Positions 6,608 through 14,019 of a stretch of 52,140 nt of DNA are shown in pieces. The position numbers were made by a program, and so were the translations under genes. This stretch comes from a virus. Numbering within the stretch: position 1 is the first letter of the stretch; each line of letters starts with the position of its first letter. Location of the stretch: positions 94,509 through 146,648 of the IMG/VR virus record IMGVR_UViG_3300023181_000001; one strand, 5' to 3'. The notes beneath the pieces were generated by a model. That model was not told where the DNA came from. It ran no database searches and saw only the letters and a program-made list of their open reading frames with translations.

Positions 6608-6880
6608 CTAATAACTTTGAATTATTTCCGCATTGTTTAATCTTCTATCTTTATCGGCTATCGCTCTAAGTTGGAAGTACCCTCCCGTATCATCTGTTAA
6701 ATGATGACCAATATAAAACAACTTACCTGACCACTCCTTAAGCCTAATCCATTTATACATATAATAATGCTTTTTTCCTCGACCTTGTTCATTCGTTCCT
6801 GTAAAATGATAAATCTTTAACAAAGCAAATTCTTTTATTTCTCTTCCCCTTTTATCAAAATATGGTTTTTCTTTCTCCAT
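6608..6880 (-). CDS. Small conserved-looking phage protein, beta-rich
   Basis: This is a 90-aa basic, aromatic-rich protein: DKRGREIKEFALLKIYHF, then HYYMYKWIRL and a GGYFQLRAI strand, compatible with a compact beta barrel. It is the first gene after a 103-base gap containing a TATATTTG promoter-like box at 6947-6954, and it has a long, A-rich leader carrying a TTCGGCGA motif about 14 bases before the ATG. It therefore probably heads the unit reading left. The function is unknown. Confidence 0.68.
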   Translation of the reverse strand: MEKEKPYFDKRGREIKEFALLKIYHFTGTNEQGRGKKHYYMYKWIRLKEWSGKLFYIGHHLTDDTGGYFQLRAIADKDRRLNNAEIIQSY

Positions 6881-6946
6881 TTTATTTAATTTTCGCCGAA
6901 AAAGATTTAAAATACGAAGTTTCTAAGTTCTTTCAGCATTTCTCCC

Positions 6947-6954
6947 ACAAATAT
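6947..6954 (-). promoter_or_regulatory. Candidate -7 promoter box (TATATTTG)
   Basis: The minus strand reads TATATTTG, an exact TAnnTTTG match, in the gap between the GIY-YIG gene (stop 6984) and the gene starting at 6880. The leader would be about 60 bases. No -33 TTG at the expected distance is evident. The same octamer occurs in the gaps at 8004, 18508 and 30305. Confidence 0.4.
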
Positions 6955-6983
6955 AATGATTAGTTTTCTTTGTTGTTTTTAAT

Positions 6984-7877
6984 TTAAGTATTTTTTAACT
7001 TTTCTATGATTTCTTCTATCTTATCCTGCTCTTTTAAAAAGAACAGTCCTTTATAAGGTACTTTATTATTTACTGCTTTTATTATACAAACGGCCAGAAG
7101 TTTGTTTAAGGCTACCCCCATTCTTTCTTTTTTAAACCTCGAAGTTATTGGAAAATTATTTTCTTGAGTCTGTGACCAATCTTCAATATCTGGGGCACTT
7201 CTAAACTCTCTTAAAAAGTTACCTTCTAAATCATACACAAATATATTAGGGCATTTTTCTCTCGCCCTTTCAGAATTATCTTTTCTTGCTTGCAAAGATT
7301 TTTCAGTTACTGTTTTTGGTACGCCTTTTAAATAACTATAATCTACTTCGGTAAAATTCTTACCTTTATTCCAAGGAATAGTCCTTAATCTATAGTTTAC
7401 AATTTTTATATATTTTTCAGGTACTTCTTCTATACTGATTTCACCATTCTTAACTTTAAAATAATATTCTATACCCTTATTAGTTGTTTTAGTGAAAGTC
7501 GCCGTTCTTTTCTCAATTGTTTCTTTAGACATATTGGGTGTGCCAGATGCTAAAGGATTTATATTGTAACAATCCTCACATTTATCTAAATAAACTTGTT
7601 CTACTTCAAGAGTGCAACATTTGTCAACAACTTCTAGAATATTAAACTCAAAGTTATCTTCTCCATACTTGTTCCACGCTCTTTGTAAGTGTGCATTTTT
7701 ATGTGTGTTACTTTTTAATAAGCACCTATGATGCTCAATCCTTTTTGTAAAAGACATAGTAGTAGAACCTATATATTTTTTACCATCAACTTTGTTTCTA
7801 ATTTCGTAAACTCCTGAGTCTTTAAATTCCTCTGTGTAAATGTTTTGCATAATATTTTTAAATGCGAAAACCCACAT
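6984..7877 (-). CDS. GIY-YIG homing endonuclease
   Basis: This is probably a free-standing GIY-YIG nuclease of the kind that spreads by cutting unoccupied alleles. Near the N-terminus are GVYEIRNK, ten residues on KYIGS, the expected Arg/His helix (TKRIEHHR), a KNAHLQRAWNKYG segment and the catalytic-Glu region LEVEQVYLD. A NUMOD-like MSKETIEKRTATF and a long DNA-binding C-terminal half follow. The ATG at 7877 has AAGGA just upstream; an alternative ATG at 7850 with an A/T-rich leader would drop nine residues that the fold does not need. It lies just after the polymerase gene with its own promoter-like box and a structured leader. DNA pol genes are common homing targets. The protein looks intact (297 aa). 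Confidence 0.85.
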   Translation of the reverse strand: MWVFAFKNIMQNIYTEEFKDSGVYEIRNKVDGKKYIGSTTMSFTKRIEHHRCLLKSNTHKNAHLQRAWNKYGEDNFEFNILEVVDKCCTLEVEQVYLDKCEDCYNINPLASGTPNMSKETIEKRTATFTKTTNKGIEYYFKVKNGEISIEEVPEKYIKIVNYRLRTIPWNKGKNFTEVDYSYLKGVPKTVTEKSLQARKDNSERAREKCPNIFVYDLEGNFLREFRSAPDIEDWSQTQENNFPITSRFKKERMGVALNKLLAVCIIKAVNNKVPYKGLFFLKEQDKIEEIIEKLKNT

Positions 7878-7963
7878 CTAATCCTTAACAAGCATCCGAC
7901 CTCTTGTTAATTCATTAAATATGGGTTTAAGTATATTTTTAGTTTTTGTTAATTATGGTCGGA
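7868..7963 (-). promoter_or_regulatory. Predicted pseudoknot leader of the homing endonuclease mRNA
   Basis: In the minus-strand transcript a perfect 8-bp hairpin (TTAACAAG / CTTGTTAA, positions 7910-7903 and 7892-7885) has the loop AGGTCGGATG. Seven loop bases are complementary to TCCGACC at 7963-7957. Separately, AAACCCA (7928-7922) can pair with TGGGTTT (7874-7868), the bases right after the ATG at 7877. The two long-range pairings cross, giving a pseudoknot that would enclose the AAGGA and start codon. This is inferred by eye, without energy calculation. Confidence 0.4.
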
Positions 7964-8003
7964 ATAATTATTTAACAAACTTACAAAAAGTATTTTATAA
8001 AAG

Positions 8004-8011
8004 CAAATATA
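8004..8011 (-). promoter_or_regulatory. Candidate -7 promoter box (TATATTTG)
   Basis: An exact TAnnTTTG match 20 bases after the DNA polymerase stop would give the homing endonuclease gene its own transcript, about 120 bases before its ATG, and would place the pseudoknot leader entirely inside that transcript. Confidence 0.42.
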
Positions 8012-8030
8012 TTAAGTAAAAATTAACTTG

Positions 8031-10442
8031 TTAATGACATTCATACCAATTTCGACCTACAATCCATTCATACCCTAAAGGTACATTAAGCTTTAAAAGT
8101 TCCTCTGTCTTTCTCATACCATATTCAATAGCTAAAGATACAATATTAGGCGGACAAACATACCAAACTCTCCCTTCTCCTACAGCACTTAACTGCCCCT
8201 CTCCTTTCCAGTTCTTTATAAAATCTTGTGCTTGCTCCTTGCTTTCAAACATTTCAAATTTAACTAAATCTTTTTTAACATATAATTGGCACTCGTCATG
8301 ATAAGCAATCATCTCACACACAGAGGGTTGAGCTACAAAAGGGTCGATATTATACCCCAACTCTTCTATATATTGCATAGAAAAAACATTAACGTATTTT
8401 GCACAAATCACACCACCGCTTTGAAAGATATTGTTCAAAAGACTGTGACGACTTCTTGTTTTAATAAGTCTGCCATCAATTCCTGGCACTGAGTCTTGTC
8501 CATTTGCATCCCAATATTTCTCCACTCCTTCTTTTAATTCTTTCAGTGCTAAAAGGGAATCCCAAAAACCTTCAAAAATTTCTGTGGCTCTCTCTTGTGT
8601 AACACCTAACATTTTCTTCACTTTAGGTATTTTTCCACCGTATACGAGCATGTAATTTGTACTCTTTGCGGAATCTCTATCTAGTCCTAATTTAATTCCT
8701 GTCAAGGTATGGATGTCATTTGGCTTAGATGCTAGCAATGTTTCCGCTAACTCTTGCCCTCCTGTATATTTCCAGCAATAGTGGCCTTGAATTCGGGCTT
8801 CTAAACTACTAAAATCATAGGCTTGCTGTAGTACTCCCTCTCCACATCCAAACAAACTTCTCATTTCTTTTCCGTAAATTGAACTCGCCCGCGCTATATT
8901 GGCAATTCCGATATGTCGATAGCGATTACTTGAAGCTCCTATTTCAATAGCTGGTGTTGGTACCCTACCGTCAACTTCTCTGTACATAGAAAGAAACCCT
9001 GATTCAGGAAAATCGGTATCAAAGTCCATTTCTTCTACATCACCTCCTGCAATTGAAGACTTCCTATGCTTATAAGTTAAGAACATTGCAAAGTCATTTG
9101 CAAACTCTACTTTCTCTCCTAGTTTTATCAAGTTTGGACATAAATCCTTCTCGATCCCAACTTTTACCTTGGGAGATGTGGGTAATCTTACAGGGAAATC
9201 TTCTTTTAAGCGGTCAAAAACTTTCTTTTTTAAATCTTCTATGTTCTTTGCTTTGAAGTTCTCATAAGCTATCTTAAGTCTGAGTTTTTTATATTTACCC
9301 TCGCTAGTTTCTTTTAACCACCTTTCTACTGCTGTTTCTCTTTTTTCTATTGAAAGGCTCTGCTTTTTACTGTCTTTTGTAAAATCTCTTTCCGCCCATT
9401 CTATTGGTTCCCAATTATAAACATCAATCAAAGTGCTCTTAACATGGTCGAGATTACTGATATCTGCTTCCATGTGAGTTTTTAGGGGGAGGGTGTAAGG
9501 TAATTCATGTCTTTTACCCTCAAAATTTATATAGTATTTCTTATCTTCTTCTGAAACTGTTTCTTCTATTATTGCCCCGATTCTTTGTGTAAACTTTACA
9601 ATATGTGTTGAAGGCTTACCACTTTTTAAAAATTGCGTTGCTGGTGGAGTAAAATGACCTAAATCTGTCTTACCCATAGGTTTTGGCGGTAAGATCGGAT
9701 TAACTTTGTTTTGAAGCTCTTCCATTTTCTGAGTTAAGTCTTCAACGCACTTAATGGCCAGGTCTTTGTCGAACCAAAAGCCTAAAGATTCTCTTCTTAC
9801 TGCTTGGTCAGCTAATTTATTTTCAAGTTTTATTGCTTGTGACCAGCCTTTATAATCCCCCATTTCTTCTACAAGAGCAAAAAATGTATCTTTATTTACA
9901 TTTGTATCTTGGATGCAATATGTCAGAGTTTCTGGAAAATAACATTTGAATTCCGCTCCTTTTGGAGAATTTTTATCGATATAACCTTTTTCAATACAGA
10001 TTCCTCTGAAATCACTTTTGAAATTGGACGTTCTTTGTCCCCAACTTTCGAGAGAGTGGTTTCCAAACCTATCTGGATTTAGAAGTCGTGACACTATCAA
10101 AGTATCTACAAAAATAACTTCCTTTCCAAATAAAGTATCAGGTTGATTCAAGTAACCAATAGTGTAATCTAATAATCCAAACAAACGTAAAACAATGAAA
10201 TCGAACTTAATCCCATTATGGGCTATTAGATGAGTGCAATTCTTTAAAGCGTCTCTAAGGTTATTTTTTGTGAGTTTGTCCTTGTCAAGCGTTATAATTT
10301 CGTTTGTGTGGATGTTACGTAATACAATACACCAAAGTCTTGCATCGGCTTTTAATTTATATGGAAATTGACTGAAATCTAACATATTTGATAGCAAGTC
10401 GTTCGACTCCAAATCCAAAACCCAACCTTCCATATTCTCCAT
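8031..10442 (-). CDS. DNA polymerase I (family A) with 3'-5' exonuclease
   Basis: This 803-aa replicative DNA polymerase is of the T7-like phage type. The proofreading domain has DLE at residues 10-12 (Exo I), AHNGIKFD with D81 (Exo II) and YCIQD with D179 (Exo III). The polymerase domain has motif A DFSSLEAR near residue 540, motif B RDSAKSTNYMLVYGG near 587 and motif C HDE near 714, so both activities look intact. The C-terminus ends GRNWYECH, the usual end of this family, so the gene is complete and not interrupted by the neighbouring homing gene. There is no 5'-3' exonuclease domain. The start is ATG 10442; a second in-frame ATG lies at 10433. It follows a 57-aa gene by one base and should copy the phage genome. 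Confidence 0.95.
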   Translation of the reverse strand: MENMEGWVLDLESNDLLSNMLDFSQFPYKLKADARLWCIVLRNIHTNEIITLDKDKLTKNNLRDALKNCTHLIAHNGIKFDFIVLRLFGLLDYTIGYLNQPDTLFGKEVIFVDTLIVSRLLNPDRFGNHSLESWGQRTSNFKSDFRGICIEKGYIDKNSPKGAEFKCYFPETLTYCIQDTNVNKDTFFALVEEMGDYKGWSQAIKLENKLADQAVRRESLGFWFDKDLAIKCVEDLTQKMEELQNKVNPILPPKPMGKTDLGHFTPPATQFLKSGKPSTHIVKFTQRIGAIIEETVSEEDKKYYINFEGKRHELPYTLPLKTHMEADISNLDHVKSTLIDVYNWEPIEWAERDFTKDSKKQSLSIEKRETAVERWLKETSEGKYKKLRLKIAYENFKAKNIEDLKKKVFDRLKEDFPVRLPTSPKVKVGIEKDLCPNLIKLGEKVEFANDFAMFLTYKHRKSSIAGGDVEEMDFDTDFPESGFLSMYREVDGRVPTPAIEIGASSNRYRHIGIANIARASSIYGKEMRSLFGCGEGVLQQAYDFSSLEARIQGHYCWKYTGGQELAETLLASKPNDIHTLTGIKLGLDRDSAKSTNYMLVYGGKIPKVKKMLGVTQERATEIFEGFWDSLLALKELKEGVEKYWDANGQDSVPGIDGRLIKTRSRHSLLNNIFQSGGVICAKYVNVFSMQYIEELGYNIDPFVAQPSVCEMIAYHDECQLYVKKDLVKFEMFESKEQAQDFIKNWKGEGQLSAVGEGRVWYVCPPNIVSLAIEYGMRKTEELLKLNVPLGYEWIVGRNWYECH

Positions 10443-10443
10443 A

Positions 10444-10617
10444 CTACTCTACCTCCCTAAATAATTTAAAAAATTCTGACTCTTCTCTTACAAATTTTAA
10501 CCCAGTCTCTATCTGCCTATATAAAACCGCTTTATGCCACTCTCTTGTTTCTGGGTTTTTAAGCTCTAGTTCTTTGTCTAGGATTTCGTATTGTTTTTGT
10601 TTGTAAACGTAGTTCAT
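10444..10617 (-). CDS. Small protein upstream of polA, 57 aa
   Basis: Found by hand: ATG 10617 to TAG 10444, one base before the polymerase start. It is charged and helical (NPETREWHKAVLYRQIETGL, then VREESEFFKLFREVE). The W..AV.Y....TG..FVRE..EFF.LF layout looks like a conserved short family. Tight coupling to polA suggests a replication accessory role, but that is inference from position only. Confidence 0.65.
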   Translation of the reverse strand: MNYVYKQKQYEILDKELELKNPETREWHKAVLYRQIETGLKFVREESEFFKLFREVE

Positions 10618-10649
10618 TTTTTACTGTTTTTATCTCTTTTTCGCCGCCT

Positions 10650-10958
10650 TTAACTTTTATTTAATAGCCCTTTCATATTTTCTGATATTTTATCCATCAT
10701 AATTTGATACATTAGATTTTCAGCTTCTTTTTTAGCTACTGAGTAAAAATCATAGTTGTTGAAATTATTAGGCTCTCTTTCAGTATTTCCATAAGTACTT
10801 TCAAAAATAGGTTCTTCACCTTTGAAAGCAATTAAATAGGGTAAATTCTTTTCTTCTCTATCACTACTTCTTGTTTCAGGATAAATATGTTTTACATCTA
10901 CTGTCTTAATTGTATATCCTAAAGTTTCTAAAAAGTTTCTTTGTTGTTCTATATTCAT
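10650..10958 (-). CDS. Unknown protein, 102 aa
   Basis: This 102-aa protein has an N-terminal helix, a strand TIKTVDV, a polar middle and a C-terminal helix (KKEAENLMYQIMMDKISENM) that may mediate oligomerisation. No known motif is seen. Its ATG overlaps the upstream TGA as ATGA. The function is unknown. Confidence 0.7.
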   Translation of the reverse strand: MNIEQQRNFLETLGYTIKTVDVKHIYPETRSSDREEKNLPYLIAFKGEEPIFESTYGNTEREPNNFNNYDFYSVAKKEAENLMYQIMMDKISENMKGLLNKS

Positions 10959-11155
10959 TCATTCGGATTTTTTATTTCGTAGAATTCAGGGTTTAGGTCG
11001 GGATATGTTTTAGTGAACCAATTATATAAGTTTTCAGGATGGTCTTTAGGCAAACCCTCTCTTAATAGACCCCTATAGTCTCCTACCCAATAAGTGCTTA
11101 TGTTTAATTCTTTTGGTGAATCTGCTTGTGACTTATAATTATTTTTTAGTTTCAT
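10955..11155 (-). CDS. Small protein of unknown function, 66 aa
   Basis: This is a 66-aa hydrophilic protein containing WVGDYRGLLREGLPKDHP and a Trp/Tyr-rich end (NWFTKTYPDLNPEFYEIKN). It has no cysteines or membrane segment. It overlaps the 56-aa gene upstream by 17 bases and the next gene by an ATGA. The function is unknown. Confidence 0.65.
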   Translation of the reverse strand: MKLKNNYKSQADSPKELNISTYWVGDYRGLLREGLPKDHPENLYNWFTKTYPDLNPEFYEIKNPNE

Positions 11156-11309
11156 ATCTTACAGTTGTGTTTTGTCTATCCATAAGTTCCCTCTCTTGTC
11201 TGTCCCACTCTTTAGAAAAGTTATCATAAATTTCTTGTTCTTCTTTTTCAGTGAGATTTCTTCTTTGGAGATTACCCATCATTATCTTAATCCATTTATC
11301 TTTATTCAT
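11139..11309 (-). CDS. Small helical protein, 56 aa
   Basis: Found by hand: ATG 11309 to TAA 11139. It is strongly charged and predicted all-helical (NLTEKEEQEIYDNFSKEWDR), the kind of short helix-turn-helix seen in phage anti-host proteins, although no DNA-binding pattern can be assigned. It overlaps both neighbours slightly, consistent with coupled translation. Confidence 0.6.
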   Translation of the reverse strand: MNKDKWIKIMMGNLQRRNLTEKEEQEIYDNFSKEWDRQERELMDRQNTTVRYETKK

Positions 11310-11448
11310 TTTTATCCGTGATTTTTAAATACTCTCTAAAATCCTCTAACGACTTTTCAAACCCTTTCTGACAGCAAAAGTTATGTCCATTTGTAGCTAT
11401 GGGGTTGTTATCACATTCTGATTCTTTACACACTTTTACTATTTTCAT
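11302..11448 (-). CDS. Small Cys/His protein, possible zinc knuckle
   Basis: Found by hand: ATG 11448 to TAA 11302, 48 aa. The ligand-like set is C7, C12, H22, C25 and C26 (CKESEC...GHNFCC), which could bind one zinc ion, followed by a helix SLEDFREYL. Small zinc-binding proteins of this type are frequent in phage early regions. It overlaps the YopX-like gene by 23 bases. The function is unknown. Confidence 0.6.
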   Translation of the reverse strand: MKIVKVCKESECDNNPIATNGHNFCCQKGFEKSLEDFREYLKITDKNE

Positions 11449-11779
11449 GCTCGTAAATATTACCTATTACTTTTCTCCACTCTCTTAAGTCACTCTTACT
11501 TCCACATAAGTCCCAATCCCCTATAATATACTCTGATAAAATAGTTTCAGGCTTAAATTCACCGCCCCATTCACGCTCATCGAAGTCTAATTTATCTCCG
11601 TGGTAAATTTTATTACCTTCCTTATCTCTTAAGTTTAAGTACTGGCCTACTGTTTTTGGATGTACTGGATATATTGTATGCCCTGAATGAATTTTATTCA
11701 CTCCTTCATCTATAAAATAGTGTCCATAAACCCAATTTCCATTTATTGTACTTTTCCCGCGAAATTCTATTTCAAACAT
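11426..11779 (-). CDS. YopX family phage protein
   Basis: This 117-aa protein has the full YopX signature: an EFRGKS start, GNWVYGHYF, then TVGQYLNLRDKEGNKIYHGD and a C-terminal WRKVIGNIYEHENS. YopX proteins are short beta-rich proteins widespread in phages and prophages of Firmicutes and Bacteroidota; their role is not established. The length matches the family. It starts two bases after the upstream membrane-protein gene. Confidence 0.88.
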   Translation of the reverse strand: MFEIEFRGKSTINGNWVYGHYFIDEGVNKIHSGHTIYPVHPKTVGQYLNLRDKEGNKIYHGDKLDFDEREWGGEFKPETILSEYIIGDWDLCGSKSDLREWRKVIGNIYEHENSKSV

Positions 11780-11781
11780 AT

Positions 11782-12288
11782 CTAATATACTTCGAATTTG
11801 TTAATAACTGTTCCTTTAGGTACTACTATTTTATATTCTTCTGAGGGTTGATCTCTATAAGATTTTACAATACCTGTTATTGATACCCTTTTTATGTATT
11901 TCCTTTCTATGTGTGGTGTTCCTTCTCTTTCTTCAATAACTGTATTTTCTACTTGTTTTTTGCCGCGCCTGAAATATCCATTGATATCTTTAAAGTAATA
12001 ATAGTAGTATTCGACTTGCTCCACGGAACCTGTGCCTAGAACAAAACTGCCTTCCACATCATTAGAATTTTTAAGAGATTGTATCTTACAATAATAATCA
12101 TAATTTATGCTCTGCTCTTTTACATCCAAATATAAAGTGCCAAACATTATAAAAACTGATAAAATTAAATTAAGAAAAATACTGAAAAGCCAATCTATAG
12201 CTTCATCGCAAGCTTTTCCCCATAAAATCACAAGTGTTCCCCAATAAAACAATATCAGTCCTATTATAAATTGTCCTTCTGTTATCAT
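11782..12288 (-). CDS. Inner-membrane protein, two N-terminal helices
   Basis: This 168-aa protein has hydrophobic segments at residues about 5-24 and 33-54 (IIGLILFYWGTLVILW; LFSIFLNLILSVFIMFGTLYL), then a soluble, tyrosine-rich domain (VEYYYYYFKD) with beta character. It should sit in the cytoplasmic membrane with the C-terminal domain on one face. Its ATG overlaps the lipoprotein gene's stop as ATGA, so the two are made together. It could act in envelope modification or superinfection control, but that is inferred from the neighbouring exported proteins. A holin role is less likely given the large tail. Confidence 0.72.
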   Translation of the reverse strand: MITEGQFIIGLILFYWGTLVILWGKACDEAIDWLFSIFLNLILSVFIMFGTLYLDVKEQSINYDYYCKIQSLKNSNDVEGSFVLGTGSVEQVEYYYYYFKDINGYFRRGKKQVENTVIEEREGTPHIERKYIKRVSITGIVKSYRDQPSEEYKIVVPKGTVINKFEVY

Positions 12289-12611
12289 TTGATGCTATTA
12301 AAATATTGTTTAATTTTTAAATCCTCTTTTCTGATACGGATATCTAGGTCATCTCTGTGTTTATTATAGTCTAATTGTAGGCTGTCTAATCTTTCCTTTT
12401 TTGTGAGTTCGCACAGAGTATCTCCCTCGTGATATTTTGCATAATATCTCGGCATTGTTAAGGTGTAGTATTTTCTGTCTTTTAATACTTCTAGTTCTAC
12501 ATTTCCCCAAGAATAATTACTTGAAACTACTAAGGCTCCACAATAATCTTGTTCCAGATCATTCCCGCAACTTAAAAATAAGAGCGGTATAAATAATAAT
12601 AGTTTTTTCAT
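12285..12611 (-). CDS. Phage-encoded lipoprotein
   Basis: This 108-aa protein begins with a lipoprotein signal peptide (MKKLLLFIPLLFLSC) with Cys15 in a lipobox, so it should be lipidated and anchored in an envelope membrane. The residues just after the cysteine (GNDLEQD) are acidic, as in some Bacteroidota surface-export signals. The mature part has two further cysteines, which may form a disulfide, and a charged helical tail. Phage lipoproteins often block later infection by masking a receptor or entry pore; that role here is inference. It is coupled to the downstream membrane-protein gene. Confidence 0.75.
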   Translation of the reverse strand: MKKLLLFIPLLFLSCGNDLEQDYCGALVVSSNYSWGNVELEVLKDRKYYTLTMPRYYAKYHEGDTLCELTKKERLDSLQLDYNKHRDDLDIRIRKEDLKIKQYFNSIK

Positions 12612-12814
12612 CCTTTTATATTTTTAAATTCTACTTCCCCTAAATTTAACTCAACTATATTGTCTACTACCTTATAATCCTTTTTTAAATAGTCTAGAAA
12701 ACTTAAGAAATTATTCCTAGATCTTTCTACATTCGAAGTATAAATTACACAAGGTAGAAAATTATGATTACATCTATCTATGATTTGGAGATATGAAAGT
12801 TTTTGTTTATTCAT
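12608..12814 (-). CDS. Unknown small protein, 68 aa
   Basis: This 68-aa protein has a strand-helix pattern (LPCVIYTSNVERSRNNFLSF) and an acidic end (VDNIVELNLGEVEF). It has no signal peptide, although it precedes the lipoprotein gene with an ATGA overlap. The family is not recognised. Confidence 0.65.
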   Translation of the reverse strand: MNKQKLSYLQIIDRCNHNFLPCVIYTSNVERSRNNFLSFLDYLKKDYKVVDNIVELNLGEVEFKNIKG

Positions 12815-13019
12815 CTTTTTCTAAATTTAATAGTGAAAATCTTTTAACTCTCTCCTCAATTGTCCAAGGTATGTTTTCTACCATAAGCGGTTCAGATATT
12901 TTAACGAGACTATCTTTCCACTCTTCGATTCTGCCTTCTACCCACCAAAAACTTTCAGCGTTACCTAAAACATTATATAATTCTTCTAGATCTTCTTCTG
13001 TAAATATGTATTTTACCAT
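12807..13019 (-). CDS. Unknown acidic protein, 70 aa
   Basis: This 70-aa acidic protein is rich in Glu and Trp (ESFWWVEGRIEEWKDSLV). It overlaps the neighbour on each side by seven or eight bases. No motif or known family is seen. Confidence 0.65.
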   Translation of the reverse strand: MVKYIFTEEDLEELYNVLGNAESFWWVEGRIEEWKDSLVKISEPLMVENIPWTIEERVKRFSLLNLEKDE

Positions 13020-13312
13020 AAGTCTTCACTGAATAATGTCTTTTTTAATTCTTTTGTCTGCCCCGCCTCAAAAGCTATTCTACCACCTTCTTCTCTATCC
13101 ACAAACCTGTTAGTGTTAGTCAGGAAGCCTTGTATATCATCTAAAGCTTTATATTCAAGATTTGGTTGTAGTATTTGACCTAATACGGCAAAACAATTAT
13201 GATGCCTTCTTCCAGCTATAACAAAACCTGTTTTAATATTAGATGGGTTGTGAACGTATTCTTTTCCATCATCAAACCAAATCGCCGAGCATAAAATATA
13301 TTCTTTTTCCAT
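13013..13312 (-). CDS. Conserved phage protein with GRRHHNC motif
   Basis: This 99-aa protein has the pattern of a small family widely shared by tailed phages: SAIWFDDGKEYVHNP, GFVIAGRRHHNCF, QGFLTNTNRFVDREEGGRIA and a C-terminal SEDLW. The paired histidines and cysteine in GRRHHNC could bind a metal or nucleotide, but the function is not known. It is the first gene behind a promoter-like box that ends five bases before its ATG, a possible leaderless start matching the one at 3833. Confidence 0.78.
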   Translation of the reverse strand: MEKEYILCSAIWFDDGKEYVHNPSNIKTGFVIAGRRHHNCFAVLGQILQPNLEYKALDDIQGFLTNTNRFVDREEGGRIAFEAGQTKELKKTLFSEDLW

Positions 13313-13316
13313 AGTC

Positions 13317-13324
13317 CAAAGATA
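13317..13324 (-). promoter_or_regulatory. Candidate -7 promoter box (TATCTTTG), leaderless-type
   Basis: The minus strand reads ATTTTTGACTATCTTTG and then GGACT before ATG 13312. The first 17 bases are identical to those before the gene at 3833. The TAnnTTTG element is exact. A TTG lies 10 bases upstream, which is too close for a standard -33 element. Confidence 0.45.
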
Positions 13325-13362
13325 GTCAAAAATTCAATTAGTTTTTTGTTTTTAACGTTTTA

Positions 13363-13596
13363 TTAGATATACTCTCTAATATCCTCTCTTAGAAATTTAT
13401 CGGCATATTCACCTACAGTTTTTACTGATCCTTCATAACTCTCTTTACTCCTTGATACGTATTGTACCTCTTCAATTAAATCTGTTATTAAATTACACAT
13501 CACTTTCAAGTTTTCTAATCTTTGTGGATCTCTTGAAGCGCATCCTAGAGGATTTATTTCTCCTACTAATTTATTTACTATTTCTCTTAGTTCCAT
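13363..13596 (-). CDS. Small conserved-looking phage protein, 77 aa
   Basis: This 77-aa protein reads IVNKLVGEINPLGCASRDPQ, then LENLKVMCNLITDLIEEV and a C-terminal VKTVGEYADKFL helix. This helical-bundle layout looks like short proteins often carried by Bacteroidota phages. No catalytic residues are evident. The function is unknown. It is the last gene before the promoter-bearing gap at 13313-13362. Confidence 0.7.
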   Translation of the reverse strand: MELREIVNKLVGEINPLGCASRDPQRLENLKVMCNLITDLIEEVQYVSRSKESYEGSVKTVGEYADKFLREDIREYI

Positions 13597-13597
13597 A

Positions 13598-13747
13598 TTA
13601 AATCTCTTTTATTTTGTTATTTTCCCTCTGCCACCAAAATTTTGAAAATTCTTGTTTATCCTTTTCATAGACTCCTGTGAATTTAGGAAAAAATTCATAC
13701 ATCATCCCACTCTTTCTTAACTCAACGTATTCTTCTTGTATTGTCAT
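13598..13747 (-). CDS. Small protein, 49 aa (SGM-FF family)
   Basis: Found by hand: ATG 13747 to TAA 13598. It reads YVELRKSGMMYEFFPKFTG, then YEKDKQEFSKFWWQR. The ELRKSGM-EFFP-TG-YE-DK-F spacing looks like a short conserved phage family. One base separates it from the following ATG. The function is unknown. Confidence 0.62.
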   Translation of the reverse strand: MTIQEEYVELRKSGMMYEFFPKFTGVYEKDKQEFSKFWWQRENNKIKEI

Positions 13748-13750
13748 AAT

Positions 13751-14014
13751 TTATATTACTTTATCAAACCAATTTAAAAACTGTTCTATTTCTTTTCTGT
13801 CTATGAATAAAAATCCGTGAATTTCAATTTCTTGTGTTTCAATACTTTTCCCGCCGATTTTAAAAGAGCTGTCTAACCTTAGAACTTTTTCAATTTCTCC
13901 TAGAAAACTTTCTTTAAGTGGAATTTTTTCATCGTATCTGTAATTGTGTACTTCAATGCTTCCATCCTCAGCAGAGAAACTGCCATAAGTTAATTCAATT
14001 TTGTTTGTTGTCAT
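13751..14014 (-). CDS. Unknown beta-rich protein, 87 aa
   Basis: This 87-aa protein is strand-rich (KIELTYGSFS, EIEIHGFLFIDRKEIEQF) and has no cysteines or signal peptide. It is separated from its neighbours by only a few bases. The family is not recognised. Confidence 0.68.
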   Translation of the reverse strand: MTTNKIELTYGSFSAEDGSIEVHNYRYDEKIPLKESFLGEIEKVLRLDSSFKIGGKSIETQEIEIHGFLFIDRKEIEQFLNWFDKVI

Positions 14015-14019
14015 AATCT

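Noticed and set aside
7878-8030. Group I intron carrying the GIY-YIG gene inside the DNA polymerase gene
   Set aside because: The polymerase ends with its normal C-terminus (GRNWYECH) before this region, and no intron core pairings beyond the leader pseudoknot were seen.
8022-8035. Palindrome ATTAAC-AA-GTTAAT at the polymerase stop as a terminator
   Set aside because: The two-base loop is too short and the U-run weak; not listed as a terminator.
11782-12288. Holin
   Set aside because: Two N-terminal helices fit, but a 110-residue soluble tail and position far from any lysis gene do not.
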